Positions 17,710 through 26,137 of a DNA stretch of 64,000 bases are shown here, piece after piece. How positions within the stretch are numbered: the first letter of the stretch is position 1; the number at the start of each line of letters is the position of its first letter. A program made the position numbers and the translations under genes. Under the pieces are notes generated by a model, which was not told the origin of the DNA, made no database searches, and was given only the letters and a program-made list of their open reading frames with translations. This DNA comes from Aquipluma nitroreducens (lineage in GTDB: Bacteria; Bacteroidota; Bacteroidia; Bacteroidales; Prolixibacteraceae), in NCBI RefSeq assembly GCF_009689585.1, contig NZ_AP018694.1, forward strand, positions 310,001 to 374,000, read 5' to 3'.

Positions 17710-18894
17710 CTACTTGCAAACTTCTGTGAATTGTTTAGCCGCGGCCTCAATTTCAGCATCAGTTGAGTTGATGTTGATTCCCCAGCCTGCTCCAAGGCCA
17801 CCGTCAACAACCCCAATACTAATATTCATGGAACGGCTTAAAATATCATCGGTTTTTGGGTACGAACCTTTTGTATGAGGCTGTCCAACTTCTTTCAGAT
17901 GCCCCAAAACATGTTCCATATTTGCATATACGTGCCATCCGCTCTGATCGATGGTTTTGGAACCCAATGCTTTTGACACTTTCACGGCCAGTTCCCGTGT
18001 ATCAAAAACTATGGTACAAAGGGTTGCCGCATCCCCTTCCGGATCGTTTAGCACGCGGAATTTGAACCCTTCAGCCCCGGAAATCAGGCTTTTCAGTTTG
18101 TTCTTTTTCTCTCGCAACACGGCAACAATCTGGTCAAGTTTCCTCAACTGAGCCAAACCGGCAGCGCCTGTAATTTCATTCATTCGAAAATTTAAACCAA
18201 GCACACTACGGGCGCCTACTTCAACCCCGAAACGGTTGGGTTTGTGCCCCTGGTCATGAACGCCAAATGCTGTTTCGTAAAGTTTTTGGTCATTGGTAAC
18301 CACCAACCCGCCGTCACCACTGTTGATTGTCTTGAAAACATTCAGCGAGAAAGCCCCTATGTCACCGATTGTACCCACTTTTCTTCCTTTGTATGAAGCG
18401 CCTGTGGCTTGGCAACTGTCCTCAAGAACCTTCAGGTTATGTTTGCGGGCAATCTCCATAATTCTGTCCATATTACATGGGTTCCCGAGCATGTGAACCG
18501 GAATAATGGCTTTTGTCCGTGGAGTAATCCTGTGTTCAATGTCCTCAGGATCCATTGAAAGACTTTCATCAATTTCAGTTAAAACAGGTACCAGACCTGC
18601 GAAAATACATGTGGAATAGGTTGCAACAAATGTATAAGCCGGAACGATTACTTCGTCGCCTGGTTTCAGATCTAATGCAATTAGCGAAACAAGCAGCGAA
18701 GAAGTTCCCGATGATGTTGCCAAAGCGTGGTTTGCCCCGCAGTAGCTGGCAAATTCACTTTCCAACGTTGAAACTTTGTGCAAAAATTTAGGATCGTTTT
18801 CACTTCCGTAGCGGAAAAGGTAACCACTTTCCATGACTTCCATTACTGCATCTTTTTCTTCTTCTCCATACCAATAAGCTCCCGGACCTGGCAT
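17710..18894 (-). CDS. DegT/DnrJ/EryC1/StrS family sugar aminotransferase
   Basis: 394 residues, PLP-dependent fold type I. Visible are the conserved TSSGTSSLLVSL phosphate-binding region, VPAYTFVAT, the PLP-stacking EDSCQATGA and the Schiff-base lysine in SLNVFKTINSGDGG. The family usually adds an amino group to keto-sugars, but reversal is possible. A strong ribosome-binding sequence (AAGGGAGG) precedes the ATG at 18894. The promoter region carries the 38-bp box shared with both GH3 genes (19025-19062). It is the first gene of the DegT, Gfo/Idh, APC, DUF418 unit. Confidence 0.9.
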   Translation of the reverse strand: MPGPGAYWYGEEEKDAVMEVMESGYLFRYGSENDPKFLHKVSTLESEFASYCGANHALATSSGTSSLLVSLIALDLKPGDEVIVPAYTFVATYSTCIFAGLVPVLTEIDESLSMDPEDIEHRITPRTKAIIPVHMLGNPCNMDRIMEIARKHNLKVLEDSCQATGASYKGRKVGTIGDIGAFSLNVFKTINSGDGGLVVTNDQKLYETAFGVHDQGHKPNRFGVEVGARSVLGLNFRMNEITGAAGLAQLRKLDQIVAVLREKKNKLKSLISGAEGFKFRVLNDPEGDAATLCTIVFDTRELAVKVSKALGSKTIDQSGWHVYANMEHVLGHLKEVGQPHTKGSYPKTDDILSRSMNISIGVVDGGLGAGWGININSTDAEIEAAAKQFTEVCK

Positions 18895-18996
18895 AATAAC
18901 CTCCCTTTTTAAAATTTATATTATTTCTGATTTCAATACAATTTCAATTGATGGTAATTCATAAAAACCGACAATTAAGCTATTAATTTTATGATA

Positions 18997-19063
18997 CAAT
19001 GATAAGCGTTAAGCCAAAGGCGGACAATGTCTGGAAACGCAAATGACATATCCAAATAGGCAA
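18997..19063 (-). promoter_or_regulatory. Conserved 38-bp box A plus promoter of the DegT operon
   Basis: The box at 19025-19062 matches box B (28660-28697) at 30 of 38 positions. An extended alignment of 19004-19063 with box C (62031-62090) is gap-free at 48 of 60. The core reads GCAAATGACATAT on the plus strand. On the minus strand the edge TTG (19025-19027) is followed after 20 nt by TATCATTG (18997-19004), fitting the Bacteroidetes -33/-7 spacing with one mismatch. The predicted start of transcription is near 18990, leaving a leader of about 95 nt. Likely an activator site for the divergent AraC-type protein. Confidence 0.7.
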
Positions 19064-19081
19064 TTAGATAAGATATATTTA

Positions 19082-19089
19082 TATTTTTG
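19082..19089 (+). promoter_or_regulatory. -7 box of the PocR-AraC regulator gene
   Basis: TATTTTTG matches TAnnTTTG exactly. No clear -33 TTG lies at the expected spacing, so an activator may be needed. The conserved box A ends 20 bp upstream, so the regulator could control its own gene. Predicted start near 19096 would favour the ATG at 19135 over that at 19105. Confidence 0.45.
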
Positions 19090-19134
19090 TAATGGCTAAT
19101 AGCGATGCAATGTTGTATATATAAAAAATGGATC

Positions 19135-19992
19135 ATGGAAGTATATAAGGAAGAATTATCAATTGAAGTCGCTGAAATAAAGATGATGATGGATTTGCTT
19201 TCAAACCTGTTTTCAATTAGGGCATCTCTTATTTATGCCATCAACGAAGAACAATATACCAATGAAATTGCAGGCAATAATGGCGACTATCAAGATTTTT
19301 GTAAGCTAATCCAGTTAGAACTAAAACACAAATGTATTGCCTGCGACCGTGATAAATTTAAGGAGGCAAATAAAAAGAAAGAGCCACTGCTATACCGGTG
19401 TTACAATGGATTATACGAAATGTACCTCCCGCTGCTCATCGACAACTATTTGATCGGATATCTACATTTCGGCCAGGTAAGAGCAGAAAAGGATTTTAAA
19501 GTAATTGCTGATGAGTGTTCCCTCCATGAACATTCCCGGATTGCGGATATCGAAAAAAGTTACAATTCCATGATCTTTATTGAAAAGGAGAAACTTATAT
19601 TGATTTCAGCGCTTTTCCAGCAATTTGCCGATATAATCCTCAAAAACAAACTCGTTGAACTTAAGAAGGCAAAGCCTGAATATTACCTCAGAAAATATGT
19701 GGAAGAAAACCTGGACAAACCTATTGATGTAAATTCGGCCGCTGAATTTATCGGGATGAGCATATCATTTGTTACGCACAAATTTAAAGAGATTTATGGT
19801 ATATCTTTTCATGAATACCTAAGTCGTGCCCGAATTGACCGTTCGAAAAAACTCTTACAAAAAAATTCCATTTCAGAGACATTCCTAAAATGCGGGTTTA
19901 ACAACCGCTACCACTTCAGCAAAGTATTTAAAAAAATTGAAGGGGTTACTCCACATGAATTCCAACTTTCATCCAATTTTACAGGCCAGTAA
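19135..19992 (+). CDS. PocR-domain AraC family transcriptional regulator
   Basis: 285 residues from the ATG at 19135 (MEVYKEELSIEV); an upstream ATG at 19105 would add ten atypical residues. The N-terminal half resembles the PocR sensory domain (CKLIQLELKHKCIACDRDKFKEA with a Cys pair, then LYEMYLPLLIDNYLIGYLHFGQV). The C-terminal 95 residues are the two AraC helix-turn-helix units (DVNSAAEFIGMSISFVTHKFK and ETFLKCGFNNRYHFSKVFKK). PocR domains bind small ligands, typically polyols or hydrocarbon derivatives. It is the only carbohydrate-type regulator in the window and lies next to box A. Confidence 0.9.
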   Translation: MEVYKEELSIEVAEIKMMMDLLSNLFSIRASLIYAINEEQYTNEIAGNNGDYQDFCKLIQLELKHKCIACDRDKFKEANKKKEPLLYRCYNGLYEMYLPLLIDNYLIGYLHFGQVRAEKDFKVIADECSLHEHSRIADIEKSYNSMIFIEKEKLILISALFQQFADIILKNKLVELKKAKPEYYLRKYVEENLDKPIDVNSAAEFIGMSISFVTHKFKEIYGISFHEYLSRARIDRSKKLLQKNSISETFLKCGFNNRYHFSKVFKKIEGVTPHEFQLSSNFTGQ

Positions 19993-20001
19993 AAATCAAT
20001 C

Positions 20002-20098
20002 AAAATGAATATCCGGTTGTATGCCCAATCGTTGTCCCGGAAGCCTGCCTGCGGCGGGCAGGCTTTCAGAGCCAGGTATTCAAAAGGATATTCATTTT
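20002..20098. repeat. 97-bp MITE-like element or complex bidirectional terminator
   Basis: Terminal 13-bp perfect inverted repeats (AAAATGAATATCC at 20002-20014 and its reverse complement at 20086-20098) enclose a GC-rich hairpin (AAGCCTGCC at 20041-20049 with GGCAGGCTT at 20057-20065). The element is flanked on both sides by AATC (19998-20001 and 20099-20102), as expected for a target duplication. It lies between two convergent genes, and its right end reaches the stop codon of the CBM9-like gene, so it may also terminate both transcripts. Confidence 0.55.
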
Positions 20099-20897
20099 AA
20101 TCAAAATAAATTTGACCAAAATATTCAGGGCGATGGTAGTCAGGAGTTTTTGTGTGTACCGGATTCCAGGAAAGATAATGTGGAGGGGAAGTTTTATCGC
20201 CGCATTTATAAAAATTTGCAGTGGCTTTCACCCCATCCAGCTTTTTTATATCGCTGTAAACAAAACACGAAACTGGAATGATAACCAAGAGTTTCCAATT
20301 ATACGACCCCGTCCTTTCTTCAAATGGTTGGTTTCCCAACGAAGGATCAACCCGAACTGCATCAAGTATTTTGGGATCAATATTTTTTCTATTATTCCGG
20401 TCCGGCCCATATGCCACATGTTTGGTGCCAATACAATTGATCTCAAAATTGTAGTAATTCACGTGATCAAGCGACAAAAAAAACTCTACACAACTATCCT
20501 CATGGACACTCCCATTTGTTCGAGCCACTACGCCCCTGATCGATTTTTCAGAAACGTAATATTCCAACCAAATTTCGGTACCTGTATGGCCAATTCGAAA
20601 CCCTACCTTTGGCCGGTAATTGAAAACATCCCAGTTTAATACATCCACAGTATGCTCCTGAGTTTGTGCCTCGAGAAGAAAACGAGCCTCTTTCAATGAG
20701 GTGTTTTTACCAGTGTCAATCTTTTTTACAACAAGTTTCTTTCCATCATCCTGTGCTTCTATTGCTTTCATACAATTATTGGCTCTATTTCTAACTGGGT
20801 CCGTCCTTATTTCGCTGTACAGATTTTGCCCAATGGACAAACTTAAAACCAAGGCTGCAAATAGGATGGGCAATCTCAGCTTATTAATTTTTCCCAT
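20097..20897 (-). CDS. Exported CBM9-like domain protein
   Basis: 266 residues with an N-terminal signal peptide or anchor (LRLPILFAALVLSLSIG). The body from about residue 75 is the carbohydrate-binding family 9-like (DOMON-type) fold: FNYRPKVGFRIGHTGTEIWLEYYVSE, EDSCVEFFLSL, YYNFEINCIG and the ending RPEYFGQIYFD. Such proteins are common in Bacteroidetes glycan loci but the ligand is usually unknown. Its last codon touches the 97-bp repeat. It lies about 90 bp beyond the deaminase gene. Confidence 0.8.
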   Translation of the reverse strand: MGKINKLRLPILFAALVLSLSIGQNLYSEIRTDPVRNRANNCMKAIEAQDDGKKLVVKKIDTGKNTSLKEARFLLEAQTQEHTVDVLNWDVFNYRPKVGFRIGHTGTEIWLEYYVSEKSIRGVVARTNGSVHEDSCVEFFLSLDHVNYYNFEINCIGTKHVAYGPDRNNRKNIDPKILDAVRVDPSLGNQPFEERTGSYNWKLLVIIPVSCFVYSDIKKLDGVKATANFYKCGDKTSPPHYLSWNPVHTKTPDYHRPEYFGQIYFD

Positions 20898-20990
20898 ACG
20901 ATTGGTTTTTCAATTTAATAGCGTGTAACTTACTTATCACTGTTTACTTTCATGCCAATCACCAAAGTGGCACAAAACACCATAAAACAA

Positions 20991-21731
20991 TCACGACATT
21001 CTTTCCCGGATTTCCGAAGCAGCAGGTAAATCAAGAAACAAGAAAGCTTGTGGGTGGTTACGCATGATACTTGCCGGAGTTGCCGGTGAAATTTCGCCGT
21101 AAATGGTATTGAATACTGCCTTTGCCTTACGGGCATCGGGAACGCTGCAAATGATGGCGCCCGATTTCATGATCTGTTTGATCGACATGCTGATAGCTTG
21201 TTGGGGAACATCGTCGATAGTCGGGAACCAGCCTTCGCCCATTTGCTGGCGGCGACAATCTTCGTCCAGATTGACAACAAGGTAAGCCTTGTCGGTTTCA
21301 AAATCGGCAGGCGGATCGTTAAACGCTAAGTGGCTGTTTTCGCCAATACCCACAAAAGCCACATCAATCGGGTGTTTTCCGATCAGCTCGCCCAGGCGGG
21401 CACATTCTTCATACGGATTGACACTGCCATTCACGTAAATAAATTCTTTCGGGGAAACAATATCCACGAACCGTTCTTTCAGATATTTGCGGAACGATGC
21501 AGGGTGCGTTTCAGGTATCCCGATGTATTCATCCAGATGAAAGCCGGTCACCACTGACCAGTCAATATCTTCTTTGACCAGTTCGCCGAGCATCTCGAAC
21601 TGGGATGCCCCCGTGGCGACAATGATATTTGCTTCGCCTCTTTCAAGGATAGCTTTCCTGATTAATTCAGCGCCCCGTTGGGCTGCTTTTTGACCAAGTT
21701 CCTGCTTGGTTTCTGAAATTACTATTTCCAT
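20991..21731 (-). CDS. nagB: NagB-like glucosamine-6-phosphate deaminase family protein, variant active site
   Basis: 246 residues of the NagB/6-phosphogluconolactonase fold. FHLDEY (64-69) carries the conserved catalytic Asp67. The GIG-x-D-G-H-x-A-F-N-E loop of classical NagB reads [12 protein letters not shown] here: Asp becomes Asn132, His134 is kept and the Glu becomes Asp139. It may be a deaminase with altered rate or a related isomerase acting on another amino-sugar phosphate. The gene ends 93 bp before the CBM9 gene starts and begins 14 bp after nagA ends, so it is translated from the nagA mRNA. Symbol is by context. Confidence 0.75.
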   Translation of the reverse strand: MEIVISETKQELGQKAAQRGAELIRKAILERGEANIIVATGASQFEMLGELVKEDIDWSVVTGFHLDEYIGIPETHPASFRKYLKERFVDIVSPKEFIYVNGSVNPYEECARLGELIGKHPIDVAFVGIGENSHLAFNDPPADFETDKAYLVVNLDEDCRRQQMGEGWFPTIDDVPQQAISMSIKQIMKSGAIICSVPDARKAKAVFNTIYGEISPATPASIMRNHPQAFLFLDLPAASEIRERMS

Positions 21732-21745
21732 AATTTGATAGTTGG

Positions 21746-22942
21746 TTATTGATTATTTGAATATACTTCCTCACCTGCCAATAATGTTTTCTGAATCACA
21801 ATCCTGCCGTCCTCAATGGTGAACAGGATCAGGTCGGCGCGTTTGCCTTGTTTTATTTCTCCAATATCCTTCAACCCAACCAACCTTGCCGGATTGACAG
21901 TTGCCATCTGAATGGCATTCTCCAGGCTACAACCCGTAAATTTCATCATGTTCGAAACGCAGGACACCAGAGGGCTTGCGGCTCCGGCCAGCACATTTTC
22001 TGCCGGGAATTTGACCACGTCTGGCGTCAAAACAACGACCCTTTCCACACGGGTGTATTCGCCGGGCGGAAGGCCGGCAAGATCCAAAGCGTCCGACACC
22101 AGGATGGTTTTATCCAGTCCCTTCATTTTATAAAAGCACTGCACTTCTTCTTTGTTCAGGTGAAACCCGTCGGCAATAATGGATATGGCAATCCTGTCGT
22201 CGGCCAATTGCGGCCAGATCGGGTTATTGTGCCTGTCAATCATATTGGCACATCCGTTTCCAAGGTGGGTCGCCATTGATGCCCCGGATTCGGCAGCCTG
22301 TTGAATGTCTTTGGTCGAACCGTTGTGGTGCCCCAAAGCCACCACCACTCCAATTTCGGCGCATTTTTCAATAAACGCAATGGCCCCATTCACTTCCGGA
22401 GCCATGGTTATCAGTTTGATGCGGCCACGGGCAGCTTTTTGCAGTTCCGCAAACTCGTCCCAATCGGGTTGCCGGATATACTTTTCCAGGTGTGCGCCCC
22501 GGTACCCCTGAACAGGCGAAATGTAAGGTCCCTCCAGGTGGAAGCCAGGCATTGACTTTCCGGTTTCCTGATCATCAAAGATTACCGAAAGCAGCGAAAA
22601 ACTCTTTTTCAGACTTGCCTGTGAATTCGTAATTACTGTAGGAAGAAAAGTGGTAACCCCAACCCTCCACAGCGCTTTTGTTGCCTTCCGAAGGTCGTCG
22701 ATGGTTATTTCCTGATCAGAGAAATCGATGCCTAAAAAGCCATTGATCTGGATATCAACCAACCCAGGCGCAATATATTGACCTTTTGCATCGATCCCGG
22801 TTGCTCCTGCTACCTCAAGGTCACCTTCAGCAACCGTTTCAATATTACCTTCACGTATAATAACCGTGGCATTTTTAATAATACCTGACGGAACTACAAC
22901 CCGACCGTTATATATCTTCAACAAGCTATTATCCGAACCCAT
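21746..22942 (-). CDS. nagA: N-acetylglucosamine-6-phosphate deacetylase
   Basis: 398 residues, amidohydrolase fold. [16 protein letters not shown] opens the barrel; FHLEGPYIS holds the metal-binding Glu; ALGHHNGS and ATHLGNGC hold the two metal-binding histidines; VSDALDLAG holds the catalytic Asp. All key residues are present, so the enzyme should remove acetyl from GlcNAc-6-phosphate or a close relative. It lies 14 bp before the NagB-like gene and 21 bp after the MFS permease, forming an amino-sugar catabolic set. Confidence 0.92.
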   Translation of the reverse strand: MGSDNSLLKIYNGRVVVPSGIIKNATVIIREGNIETVAEGDLEVAGATGIDAKGQYIAPGLVDIQINGFLGIDFSDQEITIDDLRKATKALWRVGVTTFLPTVITNSQASLKKSFSLLSVIFDDQETGKSMPGFHLEGPYISPVQGYRGAHLEKYIRQPDWDEFAELQKAARGRIKLITMAPEVNGAIAFIEKCAEIGVVVALGHHNGSTKDIQQAAESGASMATHLGNGCANMIDRHNNPIWPQLADDRIAISIIADGFHLNKEEVQCFYKMKGLDKTILVSDALDLAGLPPGEYTRVERVVVLTPDVVKFPAENVLAGAASPLVSCVSNMMKFTGCSLENAIQMATVNPARLVGLKDIGEIKQGKRADLILFTIEDGRIVIQKTLLAGEEVYSNNQ

Positions 22943-22963
22943 AATTTTCTTAAGTTTTACGTT

Positions 22964-24304
22964 TTATGCCAATACTGTTTCTTTCAACGACCAGCGCTTG
23001 ATTCGATAGCCGTACCAGGCGTAATAAATCAGGTAAATATAACATGGCAAGAGCACCCAGTATGCAGCACGGGGATTGTAAAGGTCAGCAAAATACCCGT
23101 AGATAAGCGGTACTATAGCGCTTCCGCTTAATCCCATAACCAGGATCGATCCCCCCATTTTTGTAAACCGCCCCAATCCGTTGAGCGCCAAAGGCCAGAT
23201 CGTAGAATACATCAATGAATTGGAAAGGCCTAAAATCACCAAAACCCATATTGATAGGTCTGTAGTATGGTCAAGGAAATTTACCTGCCCGTGTGCGACG
23301 AAAAACAACAGGGTTAGCACTGCGGCCGATGTAGTACAGATACGCAGTACACGGAGATGGTTAATAAATTTTGGAATGAGCACAATGCCCGATAAAAACC
23401 CAAACATCGTGATGCCCAAGATATACGACGGGAAGACTTTTGCTTCCAATAATGGTAAACCCAACGATTGGGCATAACCAATGATGGTGTTGATCCCGAC
23501 AACCTGCGATCCTACATGGAGAAATATGGCCACTCCTCCCAATATAAGATGCGGAAATTGAACAATGCTGGTCTTACTTGAATTTGCACCAGCAACAGCA
23601 GGATTTTCAGTATTGGTATCTATTTCAGGCAGGATGGAATACCTGATCATCAGGCCTAGTCCGAAAAGGATAACTGCCATAACCGAATAAGGAACAATCA
23701 CTCGTCGAACCAACTCATCCAGGGCAGCATTTCTTGTTACTTCGTCCATGAGTGGCAACTGTTTGAATAGCTCGGTGTCGGTCGGACGGAGGATTGCAGC
23801 AGCCAATAATAACGGGGCAATGATTCCCGCAGATTTATTACATACGCCCATGATACTCATCCGCTGTGCAGCCCTTTCTTTCGAGCCGATCATGGTGATG
23901 TAAGTGTTGCCTGCTGGCTGCAATATAGACAGGCCTGTTCCAATGGAGAAGAGACCCAAAAGGAATATCCAATAAGTACGGGTCAGCGCGGCAGGCACAA
24001 AAATCAGGGCGCCAAGGGCCATGATCCAGAAACCGATCATGATCCCCTTTTTAAAACCAACTTTCTCCAACAAGTGTGCTGCTGGTATGGACATGACAAA
24101 ATAGGCGATGTAAAAAGCAAAGGCGACCAATAACGACAGGGCATTATTCAGTTCGCACGAAATTTTAAAATACGGTATCAATATCGCGTTGATCCAGGTT
24201 GTAAACCCGAAAATAAAAAACAATAAGGCAATGATTATTATGGATATAACTGTATCGCGTGTGGACAATGAACCGGCATGTACTACTTCTATCTTTTTTC
24301 TCAT
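22964..24304 (-). CDS. FHS-type MFS sugar permease
   Basis: 446 residues, twelve membrane helices. The N-terminal FFIFGFTTWINAILIPYFKISCELN and the first-loop motif AHLLEKVGFKKGIM are typical of the fucose-galactose-hexose (FucP/GluP) family seen in Bacteroidetes glycan loci. The likely substrate is GlcNAc or a related amino-sugar, as the next two genes are nagA and nagB; this is inference. Gap to nagA is 21 bp, and the beta-helix gene ends 78 bp upstream. Confidence 0.9.
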   Translation of the reverse strand: MRKKIEVVHAGSLSTRDTVISIIIIALLFFIFGFTTWINAILIPYFKISCELNNALSLLVAFAFYIAYFVMSIPAAHLLEKVGFKKGIMIGFWIMALGALIFVPAALTRTYWIFLLGLFSIGTGLSILQPAGNTYITMIGSKERAAQRMSIMGVCNKSAGIIAPLLLAAAILRPTDTELFKQLPLMDEVTRNAALDELVRRVIVPYSVMAVILFGLGLMIRYSILPEIDTNTENPAVAGANSSKTSIVQFPHLILGGVAIFLHVGSQVVGINTIIGYAQSLGLPLLEAKVFPSYILGITMFGFLSGIVLIPKFINHLRVLRICTTSAAVLTLLFFVAHGQVNFLDHTTDLSIWVLVILGLSNSLMYSTIWPLALNGLGRFTKMGGSILVMGLSGSAIVPLIYGYFADLYNPRAAYWVLLPCYIYLIYYAWYGYRIKRWSLKETVLA

Positions 24305-24382
24305 GATCCTAAGAAACTGTTTAAATGTCTATTGAACCCTCTTCGGTAATCCAATTTTTATTGACCACCGCTCTTGAGTTCA

Positions 24383-26101
24383 TTATTTAGCGGAACGGTT
24401 GATATTTTCAGTCGTTTTTCCATCAATAAGCAAGTCCGTTTCACAATTTTTAATCGTGTTGTTCCAGAACCAGACGTCACTGCAATTCTTCAGACTGACA
24501 CAAATCGATTCATTTTCGAATAGGTTGTCATGGATACGGATATCACGCATTAGACCCGACAGGACTTCAGAAGGCTTCCCTAATTTATCCGGATTGGTCC
24601 AACTGGCAATACTGATTGCCATATCCATCCTTTGTCCGGCAAAACGCATTTCTAGATGGTTGTCCCTAAACGTGCAATTCCTTATTTCAACATGCTGTGG
24701 ATTGGTAGACTCGAGCCAATAGCCCCAGCTCCATTCTCCGCCTATGTGGATTCCTGCAACGTTATTTTCAAACAAACTATTCTCGATCAATGTGTTGGAT
24801 GATTTCAGTAATACGCCGAACCTGCCTGTACTCCGATAAACAGAGTTTGTGATGTGGAATGAATCCGGCAGCCATTCCTGCGGTTCTACCGGGGTTTTTT
24901 CATGGACCCACTCCGGAACCGGATCAGCAAAGGTTATCAGCATATCCCTGTCATCAGGGACACAATCTACAACCCTCGAGCGCCAGGCTGGATGGAACTG
25001 ATCATCGAGCAAAACCACTTCCTTGCCGGACGTCAAAATGGTCCTGCCAGCATGAACTAGTAGTTGCTTGTCAGATTTCTTTTGTGCCACCGCAAGCCAG
25101 TCCCCATGTATGTTTTGCCCATCGTCTCCCAAGCATCCTTCGATATGTATCCCATCCATCAGCACTTTTCCAGAAGCACAATGGATTTTGAACCCATCGC
25201 GACATACAGTGGCTATCCGGTTTCCTTCAGGTTTAATACTTACCTTACGGTAGGTAATATTGTGGCAAAAGTTGTTGGTAATAGGAAACCCATGTCCATT
25301 CAAAACATGTACATTTTCCAATAAAAGGCCATTGATGCCCCTGAAACTAAGTATCGACCCGGTATAATTTCCCTGGAACCAGAAGACCCCATCGCCCACC
25401 TGGCACGACTGTGCCAGCGCTTTAAAGTTCATCGTCATATTCCTGCTATTTTTGTTCCCCGAAACGTACCATTGAGGGAGATTGGAATCCCAGGTTAGAC
25501 GAACAATCTTCGCTTTACGTGCTTCAAAATCATACAGCCCCATGATATAAGCTTTTTGTCCATCGACAACCGGATGACCTTGAAGCACTTCGATAGTGAC
25601 GGCGTCTCCATTTATTGAAATAACTTTGCCAGCCGAATAATAATAAGGCGCCAGGTCAACGGCAATATTACGCATGGTAAGATTGGAACCACGTTCAACA
25701 GATAGCATCGCTGGCTGTCCTTCCTTAAGGTCGTTGTCCTTCACCCAGAATGTCGCCGGGTTACCCTGACCATCAACTTCACCGGTTAATTCCAAATCGG
25801 AAACATCGTGCAATGAAATATAGCAGGTGCTTTTCCCTCTTTCTGAATCTTCCCAGCCGGAGAGCCCTTTGAACTCATAAACACCGGCATCAAAACGTAC
25901 TGAATGTATGCCTTTCGTCTTTGCATGTTCAATAGCAGCCATGATCGATTTTGAGTCATCTTTGCCGTCTCCGGGCACCGCACCGAATTCTGCCACGCGA
26001 ACTTCAACAGGAGCAATTGAAGATGAACTCATAAAAAAAACAACAAGAAAAATACTTATCAGGGGTAAATTTCCAAATAGTTTTTTGTAGTTGGTTTTCA
26101 T
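24383..26101 (-). CDS. Right-handed beta-helix protein, GH110-like or pectate-lyase-like
   Basis: 572 residues with a signal peptide (ISIFLVVFFMSSSSIAPVE). The start VRVAEFGAVPGDGKDDSKSIMAAIEHA is the standard beginning of pectin-lyase-fold beta-helices. From about residue 250 come parallel beta-helix repeats (VKVLMDGIHIEGCLGDDGQNIHG, then RYTSNTLIENSLFENN-like turns). The DDGQNIHG stretch resembles the paired-Asp site of GH110 alpha-galactosidases. A GH110-like activity is therefore possible, but other beta-helix families fit. It lies 36 bp downstream of GH3 number 1 in the same direction. Confidence 0.7.
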   Translation of the reverse strand: MKTNYKKLFGNLPLISIFLVVFFMSSSSIAPVEVRVAEFGAVPGDGKDDSKSIMAAIEHAKTKGIHSVRFDAGVYEFKGLSGWEDSERGKSTCYISLHDVSDLELTGEVDGQGNPATFWVKDNDLKEGQPAMLSVERGSNLTMRNIAVDLAPYYYSAGKVISINGDAVTIEVLQGHPVVDGQKAYIMGLYDFEARKAKIVRLTWDSNLPQWYVSGNKNSRNMTMNFKALAQSCQVGDGVFWFQGNYTGSILSFRGINGLLLENVHVLNGHGFPITNNFCHNITYRKVSIKPEGNRIATVCRDGFKIHCASGKVLMDGIHIEGCLGDDGQNIHGDWLAVAQKKSDKQLLVHAGRTILTSGKEVVLLDDQFHPAWRSRVVDCVPDDRDMLITFADPVPEWVHEKTPVEPQEWLPDSFHITNSVYRSTGRFGVLLKSSNTLIENSLFENNVAGIHIGGEWSWGYWLESTNPQHVEIRNCTFRDNHLEMRFAGQRMDMAISIASWTNPDKLGKPSEVLSGLMRDIRIHDNLFENESICVSLKNCSDVWFWNNTIKNCETDLLIDGKTTENINRSAK

Positions 26102-26137
26102 CGTTTTAAAAGTTTTATATAAGGTTAAATAGCTATT

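Noticed and set aside
24383-26101. Assignment as pectate lyase with a defined family
   Set aside because: Only the beta-helix fold can be read. The paired Asp string is suggestive of GH110 but not decisive.
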